Below, piece after piece: positions 1-6,725 of a stretch of DNA of 17,680 nt. The notes under the pieces were generated by a model. It was not told the origin of the DNA. It did no database searches and was given only the letters and a program-made list of their open reading frames with translations. The first letter of the stretch is position 1. The number at the start of each line of letters is the position of its first letter. This DNA is from Flavobacteriaceae bacterium (lineage in GTDB: Bacteria; Bacteroidota; Bacteroidia; Flavobacteriales; Weeksellaceae), in NCBI GenBank assembly GCA_031273305.1, contig JAISSC010000102.1:1-17680 (forward strand), given 5' to 3'. A program made the translations under genes and the position numbers.

Positions 1-81
1 ATAGAAAGAGAACTCAATGTACTCAAAAAACTTGCTTTGAAACATAATTATAAATTAACTGAATTACAGAATGTTACATAA
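1..81 (+). CDS. 3' end of an unidentified reading frame
   Basis: Frame 1 is open from the window edge and ends with TAA at 79-81, giving 26 residues rich in Lys, Leu and Asn and ending in LTELQNVT. The composition suits the C-terminal helix of a real protein. It is too short to assign to a family, and no function is claimed. It would be upstream of, and co-oriented with, the lipoprotein gene. A chance open frame of this length is possible. Confidence 0.4.
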   Translation: MERELNVLKKLALKHNYKLTELQNVT

Positions 82-83
82 TT

Positions 84-141
84 CGTCATTGGTAGGAGGC
101 ACGACGAAGCAGTCTCATTCTATTGCGAGCGTAGCGAAGCA
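84..141 (+). repeat. Dispersed repeat of the CGTCATTGCGAG/GAAGCAA type, degenerate copy
   Basis: The stretch contains CGTCATT, then GGAGGCACGACGAAGCAGTCT, then TTGCGAGCGTAGCGAAGCAA. The same words occur in reverse complement in the element at 1236-1345 (for example CGTCGTGCCTCC at 1263-1274 and TGCGCTCGCAA at 1295-1304). Related short intergenic repeats are scattered in many bacterial genomes, including Bacteroidota. This copy is diverged (CATTGGTAGGAGG in place of CATTGCGAGGAGG). A small AAGCCC-GGA-GGGCTT hairpin lies just downstream at 167-181. Confidence 0.6.
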
Positions 142-166
142 AATAATTGTTGCATGTCTGACGACA

Positions 167-181
167 AAGCCCGGAGGGCTT
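167..181. other. Small perfect hairpin in the intergenic repeat region
   Basis: AAGCCC pairs with GGGCTT across a GGA loop. No T-run follows (the next bases are CCCTTGC), so it is not a convincing intrinsic terminator by itself. It may be part of the repeat cluster at 84-141 or a weak 3' structure after the upstream reading frame. Confidence 0.3.
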
Positions 182-231
182 CCCTTGCATTCACTAACTG
201 AACCTACAATCACAAGATAAAAATTAGTTTT

Positions 232-259
232 TTGTTTTTTTGTTTTTTTGTTATATTTG
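232..259 (+). promoter_or_regulatory. Predicted Bacteroidota-type promoter of the lipoprotein gene
   Basis: TATATTTG at 252-259 matches the Bacteroidota -7 consensus TAnnTTTG exactly, and a TTG at 232-234 lies 17 bases upstream, near the spacing expected for the -33 element. Transcription would start around 265, leaving a leader of roughly 70 A/T-rich bases before the ATG at 336. The surrounding T-runs supply several alternative TTG triplets, so the exact -33 partner is uncertain. Confidence 0.5.
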
Positions 260-335
260 CGAAAATGTTAGTTCATTAATTTAATAATGATTTTTTTGAC
301 GTATATAAAAATTAAAAAAACATAAATATTCTAAT

Positions 336-1079
336 ATGAAAAAAGTACTTAAGAAATTGTGCCTTTTTGCAGCCGTTGTTGTGTTGATACCCATAGCCAT
401 AGGCTGTAGCAGTGATGATAACGATGTAAACGAGAACAGTAAAGAACAAGAGCAGTATAGCAAATTTATGACCCCTGAAATGGAAGAGGCTGTAAAAAAA
501 CTTGGCATGGAGGTTAACAAAGGAGCCAATCCCCCTGATGTTAGCGGGTATTATTTAATTGAACGTATTGGTGTAAAATCTATAGTTCCCAGCGATCCTA
601 ATATCAAAGGGAAAGTATTTAATAGTTCCAAAACAAAATTATATGATTATGATAAGGCAGAGCTAAAGATCAGCCTGCTGGGCTATGAAGTTGAATCAGG
701 AACAGATAATCTAGGTGCGACGAGTACTGCAGAGGGAACATTTATAACAGGGGAAGGTGATAAATTTTCTATCTTTTTTGAAGAAGAATTCGACTATGAC
801 GATGGTGGTCCTGTAGTTATTTTATTGACTATTTTGTCAGGGGAATTAGACAGAGATGAAAGTGGGGAAATAAAAGGAATAAAAAATGTTCGGTATGCTA
901 TTCTAATGAAAGAAAATAACGGTCGTCCTGAGAAGATAACAAACGGTACGGGGCGTTTATTTAAGGATGATTATGCAGATGTTATTTCTAAGGAAAAGTT
1001 TGAAACGCTAGTTCAGAATAAAACTACCGGTAATAAGAAAGCCGTAAGTTCGCTGTCGTTGTTTAACGTTTGGGAATAA
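336..1079 (+). CDS. Predicted outer-membrane lipoprotein of unknown function
   Basis: The 247-residue product begins with a basic n-region (MKKVLKKL), a hydrophobic stretch at about 9-21 and a lipobox ending in IAIGC, with the acylated cysteine at residue 24. This marks it as a lipoprotein processed by signal peptidase II. The cysteine is followed by SSDDNDVNEN, an acidic run resembling the surface-export signal described for Bacteroidota lipoproteins, so display on the cell surface is plausible (inference). The mature part is polar and acidic, with no membrane segment or enzyme motif I recognise. It contains a glycine/threonine-rich stretch around 125-145 (EGTFITGEG) that looks like beta structure. 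The gene is a single-gene unit: it has its own promoter, is followed by a strong terminator, and lies between two related repeats. The ATG is preceded by A/T-rich sequence without a Shine-Dalgarno site. Function is unknown. Confidence 0.85.
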   Translation: MKKVLKKLCLFAAVVVLIPIAIGCSSDDNDVNENSKEQEQYSKFMTPEMEEAVKKLGMEVNKGANPPDVSGYYLIERIGVKSIVPSDPNIKGKVFNSSKTKLYDYDKAELKISLLGYEVESGTDNLGATSTAEGTFITGEGDKFSIFFEEEFDYDDGGPVVILLTILSGELDRDESGEIKGIKNVRYAILMKENNGRPEKITNGTGRLFKDDYADVISKEKFETLVQNKTTGNKKAVSSLSLFNVWE

Positions 1080-1110
1080 TCTATAAAGCATCTCTTTAAT
1101 TACAATAGTG

Positions 1111-1143
1111 AAAAACTCTGTTTATATCGAACAGAGTTTTTTT
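1111..1143 (+). terminator. Rho-independent terminator after the lipoprotein gene
   Basis: AAAAACTCTGTT (1111-1122) pairs perfectly with AACAGAGTTTTT (1130-1141) around a 7-base loop, and the T-run continues to 1143. The 12-bp stem lies 31 bases after the lipoprotein stop codon. The A-tract on the 5' arm means it could also work in the opposite direction. It separates the lipoprotein gene from the dcw operon. Confidence 0.85.
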
Positions 1144-1235
1144 ATTATAAATTTTATTTAACGTAAGTTCGGTTTAAGCATATTGTAATTTTCTTACCGA
1201 AGCCTGTCTTTTCGAGCGTAACATACTGTGTGTAA

Positions 1236-1345
1236 CGTCATTGCGAATGGGACAGATTGCCACGTCGTGCCTCCTCGCAGCAAGATTGCCACGCTGCGCT
1301 CGCAACAGTAGTGTGGCAATCTCACACCTGCGGTTCGCAATGACG
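1236..1345. repeat. 110-base palindromic intergenic element
   Basis: The ends are a perfect 12-bp inverted repeat: CGTCATTGCGAA at 1236-1247 and TTCGCAATGACG at 1334-1345. Inside, AGATTGCCAC (1254-1263) is inverted as GTGGCAATCT (1313-1322) and also directly repeated at 1283-1292. The whole element could fold into a long, interrupted hairpin. There is no coding capacity. This is a REP- or MITE-like sequence, and it shares words in inverted orientation with the repeat at 84-141. Confidence 0.75.
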
Positions 1346-1392
1346 GACTATAACCTGCTGTATATTAATGCATTATAACGACTTTACTTCGC

Positions 1393-1439
1393 AAAGTCCC
1401 GCAGGGACGACACTTTATTAACCGGATGCTTTAGCTTAC
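1393..1439. repeat. Left copy of a repeat that flanks the dcw cluster in inverted orientation
   Basis: Bases 1403-1439 are the reverse complement of 17448-17484 with 36 of 37 positions matching. The left copy starts inside a small perfect hairpin, GTCCC-GCA-GGGAC at 1396-1408, itself nested in AAAGT...ACTTT (1393-1397 and 1412-1416). The right copy lacks the full hairpin. It is intergenic and non-coding. Confidence 0.7.
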
Positions 1440-1550
1440 GGCAAACGATACATCTCACAATAGGGCAGTCCCGCAGTCCCCTTTCAGGACACAGCCTCCT
1501 GCCGAACTACCAAAAAAGCCTCTCCGCCACCCTTGCAAAAGTTATCAACA

Positions 1551-1580
1551 AAAAGTGGGTAAAAGTGGGTAAAAGTGGAA
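1551..1580 (+). promoter_or_regulatory. Triple MraZ-box operator
   Basis: AAAAGTGGGT occurs at 1551-1560 and 1561-1570, and AAAAGTGGAA at 1571-1580: three direct repeats with an exact 10-base period, one helical turn. MraZ is known to bind tandem GTGG-containing boxes with this period upstream of mraZ and to repress its own operon. Here the boxes end 10 bases before the predicted -7 element (1590-1597), so bound MraZ would cover the -33 region. That they are the MraZ operator is inferred from position, spacing and the GTGG core. Confidence 0.8.
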
Positions 1581-1589
1581 AATAATTCT

Positions 1590-1597
1590 TAATTTTG
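1590..1597 (+). promoter_or_regulatory. Predicted -7 element of the dcw operon promoter
   Basis: TAATTTTG matches TAnnTTTG. No TTG is found at the usual -33 distance, where the MraZ boxes lie instead. Transcription from here would begin near 1603-1605, only a few bases ahead of the ATG at 1607, so the message would be nearly leaderless. A different promoter further upstream cannot be excluded. Confidence 0.45.
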
Positions 1598-1606
1598 AAG
1601 ATTAAT

Positions 1607-2074
1607 ATGGTAAACCTCATAGGAACATACGAGTGCACCCTTGATTCAAAAGGCAGAATATTGCTTCCCTCCGGGCTGAAGAAGCAATTGGACAGCCTCT
1701 TGCATGAAGGTTTTGTCCTCAAAAGGTCGGTTTTTCAGCCCTGTTTGGAACTGCACCCTATGAGCGAATGGAACCGAACTCTGGGAAAAATAAACAAACT
1801 GAACCGTTTCGTTAAGAAAAACAACGACTTCATAAGGCAGTTTACAGCAGGTTTAAAAAATGTAGATATAGATAATAGCGGAAGATTACAAGTAAGCAAG
1901 GACTTGATACAATTTGCCAAACTGGAGAAAAATATTGTAGTTGCAGCATCAATTAATGTAGTTGAAATATGGGATAAACTCCTTTATGAAAATGCTGTAA
2001 ATGTGAATGATGACGACTTTGCCTCACTGGCAGAGGAAGTAATGGGTAATATATCTGAAGATGAGCTACCATAA
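1607..2074 (+). CDS. mraZ: MraZ, transcriptional repressor of the dcw operon
   Basis: The protein (155 residues from the chosen start) has the two SpoVT-AbrB-type half-domains of MraZ. The first carries DSKGRILLP at about 13-21 and the second DNSGRLQV at about 89-96. Segments such as KKQL, GFVLKRSVFQ, INKLNRFVKKNNDFIRQFTAG and VVEIWDK follow the flavobacterial MraZ pattern. MraZ forms a ring-shaped oligomer that binds tandem GTGG boxes upstream of its own gene and represses the operon. I prefer the ATG at 1607 to the in-frame ATG at 1595. It places the conserved IGTYEC segment at the normal distance from the N-terminus, and the 1595 ATG overlaps the -7 element. The difference is only four residues. 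The 3' end overlaps rsmH by 14 bases. Confidence 0.93.
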   Translation: MVNLIGTYECTLDSKGRILLPSGLKKQLDSLLHEGFVLKRSVFQPCLELHPMSEWNRTLGKINKLNRFVKKNNDFIRQFTAGLKNVDIDNSGRLQVSKDLIQFAKLEKNIVVAASINVVEIWDKLLYENAVNVNDDDFASLAEEVMGNISEDELP

Positions 2075-2960
2075 TCCGGTTTTATTGCATCAAAGCGTAG
2101 AAGCCCTAATACAAAATCCGGAGGGAATATATGTTGACTGCACATTTGGAGGCGGAGGACATTCTCGCCTGATTCTGGAAAAATTATCTCAAAACGGGAA
2201 ACTATTCGCTTTCGATCAGGATTCGGATGCTCAAAAAAATACCATTTCCGACAACAGATTCACCCTAACTCAACAAAATTTCAGGTTCCTGAAAAATTTT
2301 TTACATTTCTATAAAATAGATGCCTTAGATGGTATCCTTGCCGACTTAGGGGTTTCCTCTCATCAATTCGACATCCCGGAAAGAGGTTTTTCGACACGAT
2401 TTGACGGACCTCTGGATATGAGAATGAACATCCATCAAACCCTTTCGGCGAAAGACATCATCAACTCATACCCGGAAGAACGGCTGGCAGAAATTTTTTA
2501 TCTATACGGAGAACTTTCTCAATCAAGAAAAATAGCACGAGAAATTTCAGACAAACGAAAGGAAAAAAGCATTGAGACCACAGGACAACTGAAAGAATTA
2601 TTTAAAAGATCAGTTCCTCCTCACAAACAAAATAAATTTTATGCACAATTATTCCAATCGCTCAGGATAGAGGTTAATGATGAACTAAGTGCTTTAAAAG
2701 AATTACTCACCCAGAGTTATGAATTGTTAAAACCGGGAGGAGTTCTGGTTTTCATATCCTATCACTCACTGGAGGACAGAGTAGTCAAAAAGTTTTTGAA
2801 AACCGGACTATTTGAGGGCGAACCGGAAAGAGATGTATTTGGGAATTGGAATAAACCCTTTGATCTGGTCTCTTCCAAAGCAATCATTCCCGACGAGGAA
2901 GAGATCGGTGAGAACCCAAGAGCACGAAGCGCAAAAATGAGAATCGCAATAAAAAAGTAA
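2061..2960 (+). CDS. rsmH: 16S rRNA (cytosine(1402)-N(4))-methyltransferase RsmH
   Basis: This SAM-dependent enzyme (MraW family) methylates N4 of C1402 in the decoding centre of 16S rRNA. At 299 residues it has normal family length. Visible motifs in order are the SAM-binding DCTFGGGGHS at 26-35, ADLGVSSHQFD at 94-104, the RGFS..FDGPLDMRM block at 108-122, QSLRIEVNDEL at 199-209, ISYHSLEDR at 232-240, and the terminal NPRARSAKMR at 285-294. The start overlaps the end of mraZ, and the stop codon directly abuts the ftsL ATG, so translation is probably coupled. Its place as second gene of the dcw operon is conserved across bacteria. No anomaly was seen. Confidence 0.96.
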   Translation: MSYHNPVLLHQSVEALIQNPEGIYVDCTFGGGGHSRLILEKLSQNGKLFAFDQDSDAQKNTISDNRFTLTQQNFRFLKNFLHFYKIDALDGILADLGVSSHQFDIPERGFSTRFDGPLDMRMNIHQTLSAKDIINSYPEERLAEIFYLYGELSQSRKIAREISDKRKEKSIETTGQLKELFKRSVPPHKQNKFYAQLFQSLRIEVNDELSALKELLTQSYELLKPGGVLVFISYHSLEDRVVKKFLKTGLFEGEPERDVFGNWNKPFDLVSSKAIIPDEEEIGENPRARSAKMRIAIKK

Positions 2961-3311
2961 ATGGCAAAAAGAACCCGAAATAAAACAAAATCCCGAACTG
3001 TCTCAGATATTTTGAGAGGGAAATTTCTGGTGGAAGGAGATGCCTTTTCCGTATGGAAATTTATCTTATTTACGGTGGTTCTTTCCCTGCTGTCTATCTC
3101 CTCCTCCCATATTGTAGATGAAAAAGTAGTGGAGATTTCAGAGCTAAAAGAAAAGGCGGAGGAATACAAAGCCCGGTACGCACTAATACACAGCAAATTA
3201 ATGAAATTGAAAGTAGAATCGGAATTAGAGGACATGGTAATTGTAGATTCCCTTTATGCTTTGGATAAACAACCTTATAAAATATTAGTCACAAGAGTCG
3301 AAGATGAATAA
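2961..3311 (+). CDS. ftsL: FtsL-like bitopic divisome protein
   Basis: The product has 116 residues: a basic cytoplasmic N-terminus with GKFLVEGDAF at 20-29, a single membrane segment at about 32-50, then a charged heptad-like helix at about 52-92, which should form the periplasmic coiled coil. The family is too diverged for its sequence alone to be conclusive. Size, topology, position between rsmH and ftsI, and similarity to the small FtsL-like proteins of Flavobacteriia (GKFLV...A...W, ISSSH, SKLM.L..ES) support the call. FtsL links early divisome proteins to the FtsW-FtsI synthase in other bacteria. No FtsB-like gene lies alongside. It starts right after the rsmH stop codon and overlaps ftsI by 8 bases. 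Confidence 0.85.
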   Translation: MAKRTRNKTKSRTVSDILRGKFLVEGDAFSVWKFILFTVVLSLLSISSSHIVDEKVVEISELKEKAEEYKARYALIHSKLMKLKVESELEDMVIVDSLYALDKQPYKILVTRVEDE

Positions 3312-5268
3312 AGAACGAAAAAACATATTGGCTCGTATTTATTTTATTTCTGCACTTATCTTATTATTTGCAGTATCCGTCTTTGCACGTCTTATATACA
3401 TCCAGACCCATGACACCGAAAAATATAAGAACCTCGCCCGTACCACCAATTTCAGAAATGTAGAAGTTCAGGCGGCAAGAGGAAACCTGTATGCCTCCGA
3501 CGGAATCCTGCTGGCAACCACCATCACTCAATATGATGTATATCTGGATATGAAAACCATCCGGAAAGAACTATATCAGGATAACATCGGAGCATTATGC
3601 GATTCCTTGCAAAGAATGTTGGGGAAACCAAGTCATTACTTCTATACAAAACTAAACGAGGGAAGGAAAAAGCAAAATCAGTATCTAAAATTGGAAAAAG
3701 GGTTGAATTATGAGCAATTTTCCCGGCTAAAAACATTTCCAATTCTGGATAAAGGACAGAACAGAGGAGGCTTTATCGTTGAGAGGAGAACAAAAAGGAT
3801 AAAAACCATCTCAGGATTCGGAAGCAGAACTCTCGGTTTTGACGATAACAGGGGAAAAGCCGGATTGGAAGGTGCTTTCTCCTCTTATTTAAAAGGTAAG
3901 AACGGAAAAGAGATACAACAAAGGATCAATCAAAAGCAATGGAAGCCCATTAATATAGAAGTAGAACCTCAGGACGGAGACGATGTATACACGACTATCG
4001 ACATGAGAATTCAGGATATTGCCTACTCTGCATTACAAAATCAATTAGAAAGATCAGAAGCAGATCACGGATGTGCCATAGTGATGGATGTAAAAACAGG
4101 AAAAATAGTAGCATTAACCAATCTTCAAAGAACCAAAGACGGGAATTATGATGACCTACGGAATTTTGCCGTATGGGAATCTGCAGAACCCGGCTCTACC
4201 TTTAAATCCATATCTATACTGGCTTTGCTGGATGACGGATATGTAGAACCGGAAACAACCGTAGACATCGGTCAGGGATATTGGCAATACTATGACCATA
4301 CCGTACGGGACGACCACGGACAGGGAATCATTACCCTTTCTCAGGTGCTATCCCAATCAAGTAACGTGGGAATATCCAAGATGGTAGATAAATATTATTC
4401 CAAAAATCCACAAGACTTTTTAAATAAAATAAATTCATGGGGGATAAATAAAAAAACCGGTATAGACATACCCGGAGAGGGCGACCCATACATACCCAAA
4501 TATCAAAAAAACTGGAGTCCGGTTACTCTCGCATGGATGTCTTTCGGATATGGGGTAAAATTAACTCCGCTACAAATTCTGACTTTTTACAATGGCATTG
4601 CAAACGGCGGTCAGTTAATGAAACCTCAACTTCTGGATAAAATAGAACGAAAAGGGCATATCATAGAAAAATTCACTCCTGTGACGTTGGAAAAGCACAT
4701 GGCATCAGATAAAGCTATCAATGACCTTAAAAAAATGCTAACCTACGCTGTGGAAACCGGAACCTCCAGAAGTATCTACACTCCAAACCTGTCTATGGCA
4801 GGAAAAACCGGTACCGCACAGATGGAATACTGGAACAAGGGAAAAGGGAAATTCTATCAGGCTTCATTCTGTGGATTCTTTCCTTCGGAAAACCCGGAAT
4901 ATTCCTGCATTGTCGTAATAAACAAACCTAAAAACGGTATCTATGGTGCTCAGGTAGCCGCTCCTGTGTTTAAAGAAATAGCAGGAAAAGTATATTTGAA
5001 GAAACCTCTGAACCTGCCTAAAGAAGATAACACACGGGAATCTAAAAACATCCGGGAGTTAATAACCGGAAACCATAAACCCGATATAGACCTGTCTACC
5101 AACGTAGTGCCTAATGTAATAGGATATTACGGAAAAGACGTTATTCCTGTCTTGGAAAACTTAGGACTAAAAGTCGTGTATTCAGGGCAGGGAAAAGTAG
5201 TAGAGCAATCAATTGTGGGATTTCCGCTAAAAAAAGGTATGACTATTTATTTAAAACTAAATACATGA
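3304..5268 (+). CDS. ftsI: Septal peptidoglycan transpeptidase FtsI (class B PBP) with PASTA domain
   Basis: The 654-residue protein crosslinks septal peptidoglycan as partner of FtsW. A short cytoplasmic tail and one membrane segment (about 10-30) are followed by the PBP dimerisation region, with AARGNLYASDG at 57-67. The transpeptidase domain shows all three catalytic motifs: STFK with the nucleophile Ser298 and Lys301, SSN at 352-354, and KTGTAQ at 501-506. After the catalytic domain a linker leads to a C-terminal PASTA domain at about 602-652 (VPNVIGYYGKDVIPVLENLG), absent from E. coli FtsI but usual in Bacteroidota and Gram-positive homologues. It starts inside ftsL, and its TGA overlaps the murE ATG (ATGA), suggesting coupled translation. 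Confidence 0.96.
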   Translation: MNKERKNILARIYFISALILLFAVSVFARLIYIQTHDTEKYKNLARTTNFRNVEVQAARGNLYASDGILLATTITQYDVYLDMKTIRKELYQDNIGALCDSLQRMLGKPSHYFYTKLNEGRKKQNQYLKLEKGLNYEQFSRLKTFPILDKGQNRGGFIVERRTKRIKTISGFGSRTLGFDDNRGKAGLEGAFSSYLKGKNGKEIQQRINQKQWKPINIEVEPQDGDDVYTTIDMRIQDIAYSALQNQLERSEADHGCAIVMDVKTGKIVALTNLQRTKDGNYDDLRNFAVWESAEPGSTFKSISILALLDDGYVEPETTVDIGQGYWQYYDHTVRDDHGQGIITLSQVLSQSSNVGISKMVDKYYSKNPQDFLNKINSWGINKKTGIDIPGEGDPYIPKYQKNWSPVTLAWMSFGYGVKLTPLQILTFYNGIANGGQLMKPQLLDKIERKGHIIEKFTPVTLEKHMASDKAINDLKKMLTYAVETGTSRSIYTPNLSMAGKTGTAQMEYWNKGKGKFYQASFCGFFPSENPEYSCIVVINKPKNGIYGAQVAAPVFKEIAGKVYLKKPLNLPKEDNTRESKNIRELITGNHKPDIDLSTNVVPNVIGYYGKDVIPVLENLGLKVVYSGQGKVVEQSIVGFPLKKGMTIYLKLNT

Positions 5269-6725
5269 AAATACTTTCAGACCTATTATACAAGACAGCT
5301 ATTGAAAAAGTGAGAGGGAATATGAGTACTCCGATACGAAATATTTCCTTTGATTCCCGGACGATAGAATCCGGCTATGCTTTTTTTGCTATAAAAGGTT
5401 ACGATCTGGACGGACATAAATATATTTCAGGAGCGATAGATAAAGGAGCTTCTGCTATCATTTGTGAAGTCTTACCCACAGAACTGAAAGAGGAGATCAC
5501 TTACATAGAGGTAAAAAATACGGCGATGGCATTAGGGATCGCAGCCTCTAATTTCTATGATAATCCTTCCGAAAAGTTAAATTTGATAGGCATTACAGGC
5601 ACTAACGGAAAAACCACTACTTCCACACTGTTATTCAATTTATTCAATCGGTTAGGTTTTCATTGCGCCTTACTTTCCACCATCGAAAACAAAATTGCAG
5701 ATAAAATTCTGGATACCCATCATACTACTCCTGACCCTATTACCATAAATAAATTATTGGCACAGGCAGTGGAAGACCATTGTGAATATGCCTTTATGGA
5801 AGTAAGCTCTCACGGAATACACCAAAACCGTTTAGCCGGACTTACTTTTAAAGTCGGGGCGTTCACTAATCTCACTCATGACCATCTGGACTATCATAAA
5901 ACCTTTGACAATTATCTGTCCGCAAAGAAAAAGTTTTTTGATGAACTGCCTCGAACAGCCATTGCCCTAACCAATATGGATGACAAGAACGGATTGGTAA
6001 TGTTGCAAAATACACAGGCGAAAAAGGTAACCTATTCCCTTAGGTCAAATTCCGATTACAAAGGAAAAATAATGGAAAATCGGCTGGATGGAATGTTGCT
6101 ACAATTCAACGGACAGGAGTTTTGGACTTCTTTAGCCGGTAAATTCAATGCCTATAACGAACTTTTAGCCTATGCAATTGCTAAAGAATTAGGATTCCCT
6201 CCATTGGAAATACTTACTGCCTTAAGTACCCTTCAAAGAGTAAAAGGACGATTTGAAACCTTTGTCTCTGATGGTGAGATATATATAATCGTAGACTATG
6301 CACATACTCCCGATGCCCTGCAAAACATACTGGAAGCCATTAACCAAACACGGACACGAAACGAACAATTAATTACCGTCTTCGGATGCGGAGGACATCG
6401 GGATAAAGAAAAAAGACCTAAAATGGGAACTATCGCCACCCGACTTTCCGACCTGACGATTATTACATCCGATAACCCCAGAGATGAAGAACCCGATGAG
6501 ATCATCAGAGAAGTAGAGTCGGGAGTAGAACCACAGAACACCAATAAATACCTGTCAATATCTGACCGGAAACAGGCAATAAAAACAGCTATTAAGATGG
6601 CTAAGCCCAAAGATATTATCCTTATTGCAGGAAAAGGACATGAAAACTATCAGGAAGTAAGAGGCGAAAGACTTCCTTTTGATGATATAACCATAGCCAA
6701 AGAACTATTAAAAAATACAGACTAA
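5265..6725 (+). CDS. murE: UDP-MurNAc-tripeptide synthetase MurE, meso-DAP type
   Basis: MurE adds the third amino acid to UDP-MurNAc-L-Ala-D-Glu, using ATP, in the cytoplasm. The 486-residue protein has the N-terminal UDP-MurNAc domain with FDSR at 29-32, the Mur-ligase P-loop GTNGKTTT at 112-119, TTPDP at 154-158, EVSSHG at 179-184, DYAHTPD at 344-350 and the GCGGHRD..KRPKMG block at 374-388. The substrate-selecting motif is DNPR at 403-406, the signature of enzymes taking meso-diaminopimelate, so the wall is expected to be DAP-type. A lysine in the SAKKKFF segment (219-225) is the likely carbamylated residue. The ATG overlaps the ftsI stop, and the TAA abuts the mraY ATG. Confidence 0.96.
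   Translation: MKILSDLLYKTAIEKVRGNMSTPIRNISFDSRTIESGYAFFAIKGYDLDGHKYISGAIDKGASAIICEVLPTELKEEITYIEVKNTAMALGIAASNFYDNPSEKLNLIGITGTNGKTTTSTLLFNLFNRLGFHCALLSTIENKIADKILDTHHTTPDPITINKLLAQAVEDHCEYAFMEVSSHGIHQNRLAGLTFKVGAFTNLTHDHLDYHKTFDNYLSAKKKFFDELPRTAIALTNMDDKNGLVMLQNTQAKKVTYSLRSNSDYKGKIMENRLDGMLLQFNGQEFWTSLAGKFNAYNELLAYAIAKELGFPPLEILTALSTLQRVKGRFETFVSDGEIYIIVDYAHTPDALQNILEAINQTRTRNEQLITVFGCGGHRDKEKRPKMGTIATRLSDLTIITSDNPRDEEPDEIIREVESGVEPQNTNKYLSISDRKQAIKTAIKMAKPKDIILIAGKGHENYQEVRGERLPFDDITIAKELLKNTD

Noticed and set aside
167..181. Hairpin as an intrinsic terminator for the upstream reading frame
   Set aside because: Short stem and no T-run downstream.
1551..1580. CRISPR-like or microsatellite array
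   Set aside because: Only three 10-base units with no spacers; the position and GTGG core fit MraZ boxes instead.
1595..1606. ATG at 1595 as the mraZ start
   Set aside because: It overlaps the predicted -7 element and would add four residues before the family N-terminus; 1607 fits better, though the evidence is not decisive.
2762..3235. 157-codon open frame on the minus strand across rsmH and ftsL
   Set aside because: It is antisense to two well-supported genes, has a low-complexity Ser/Phe-rich translation and no recognisable motif.
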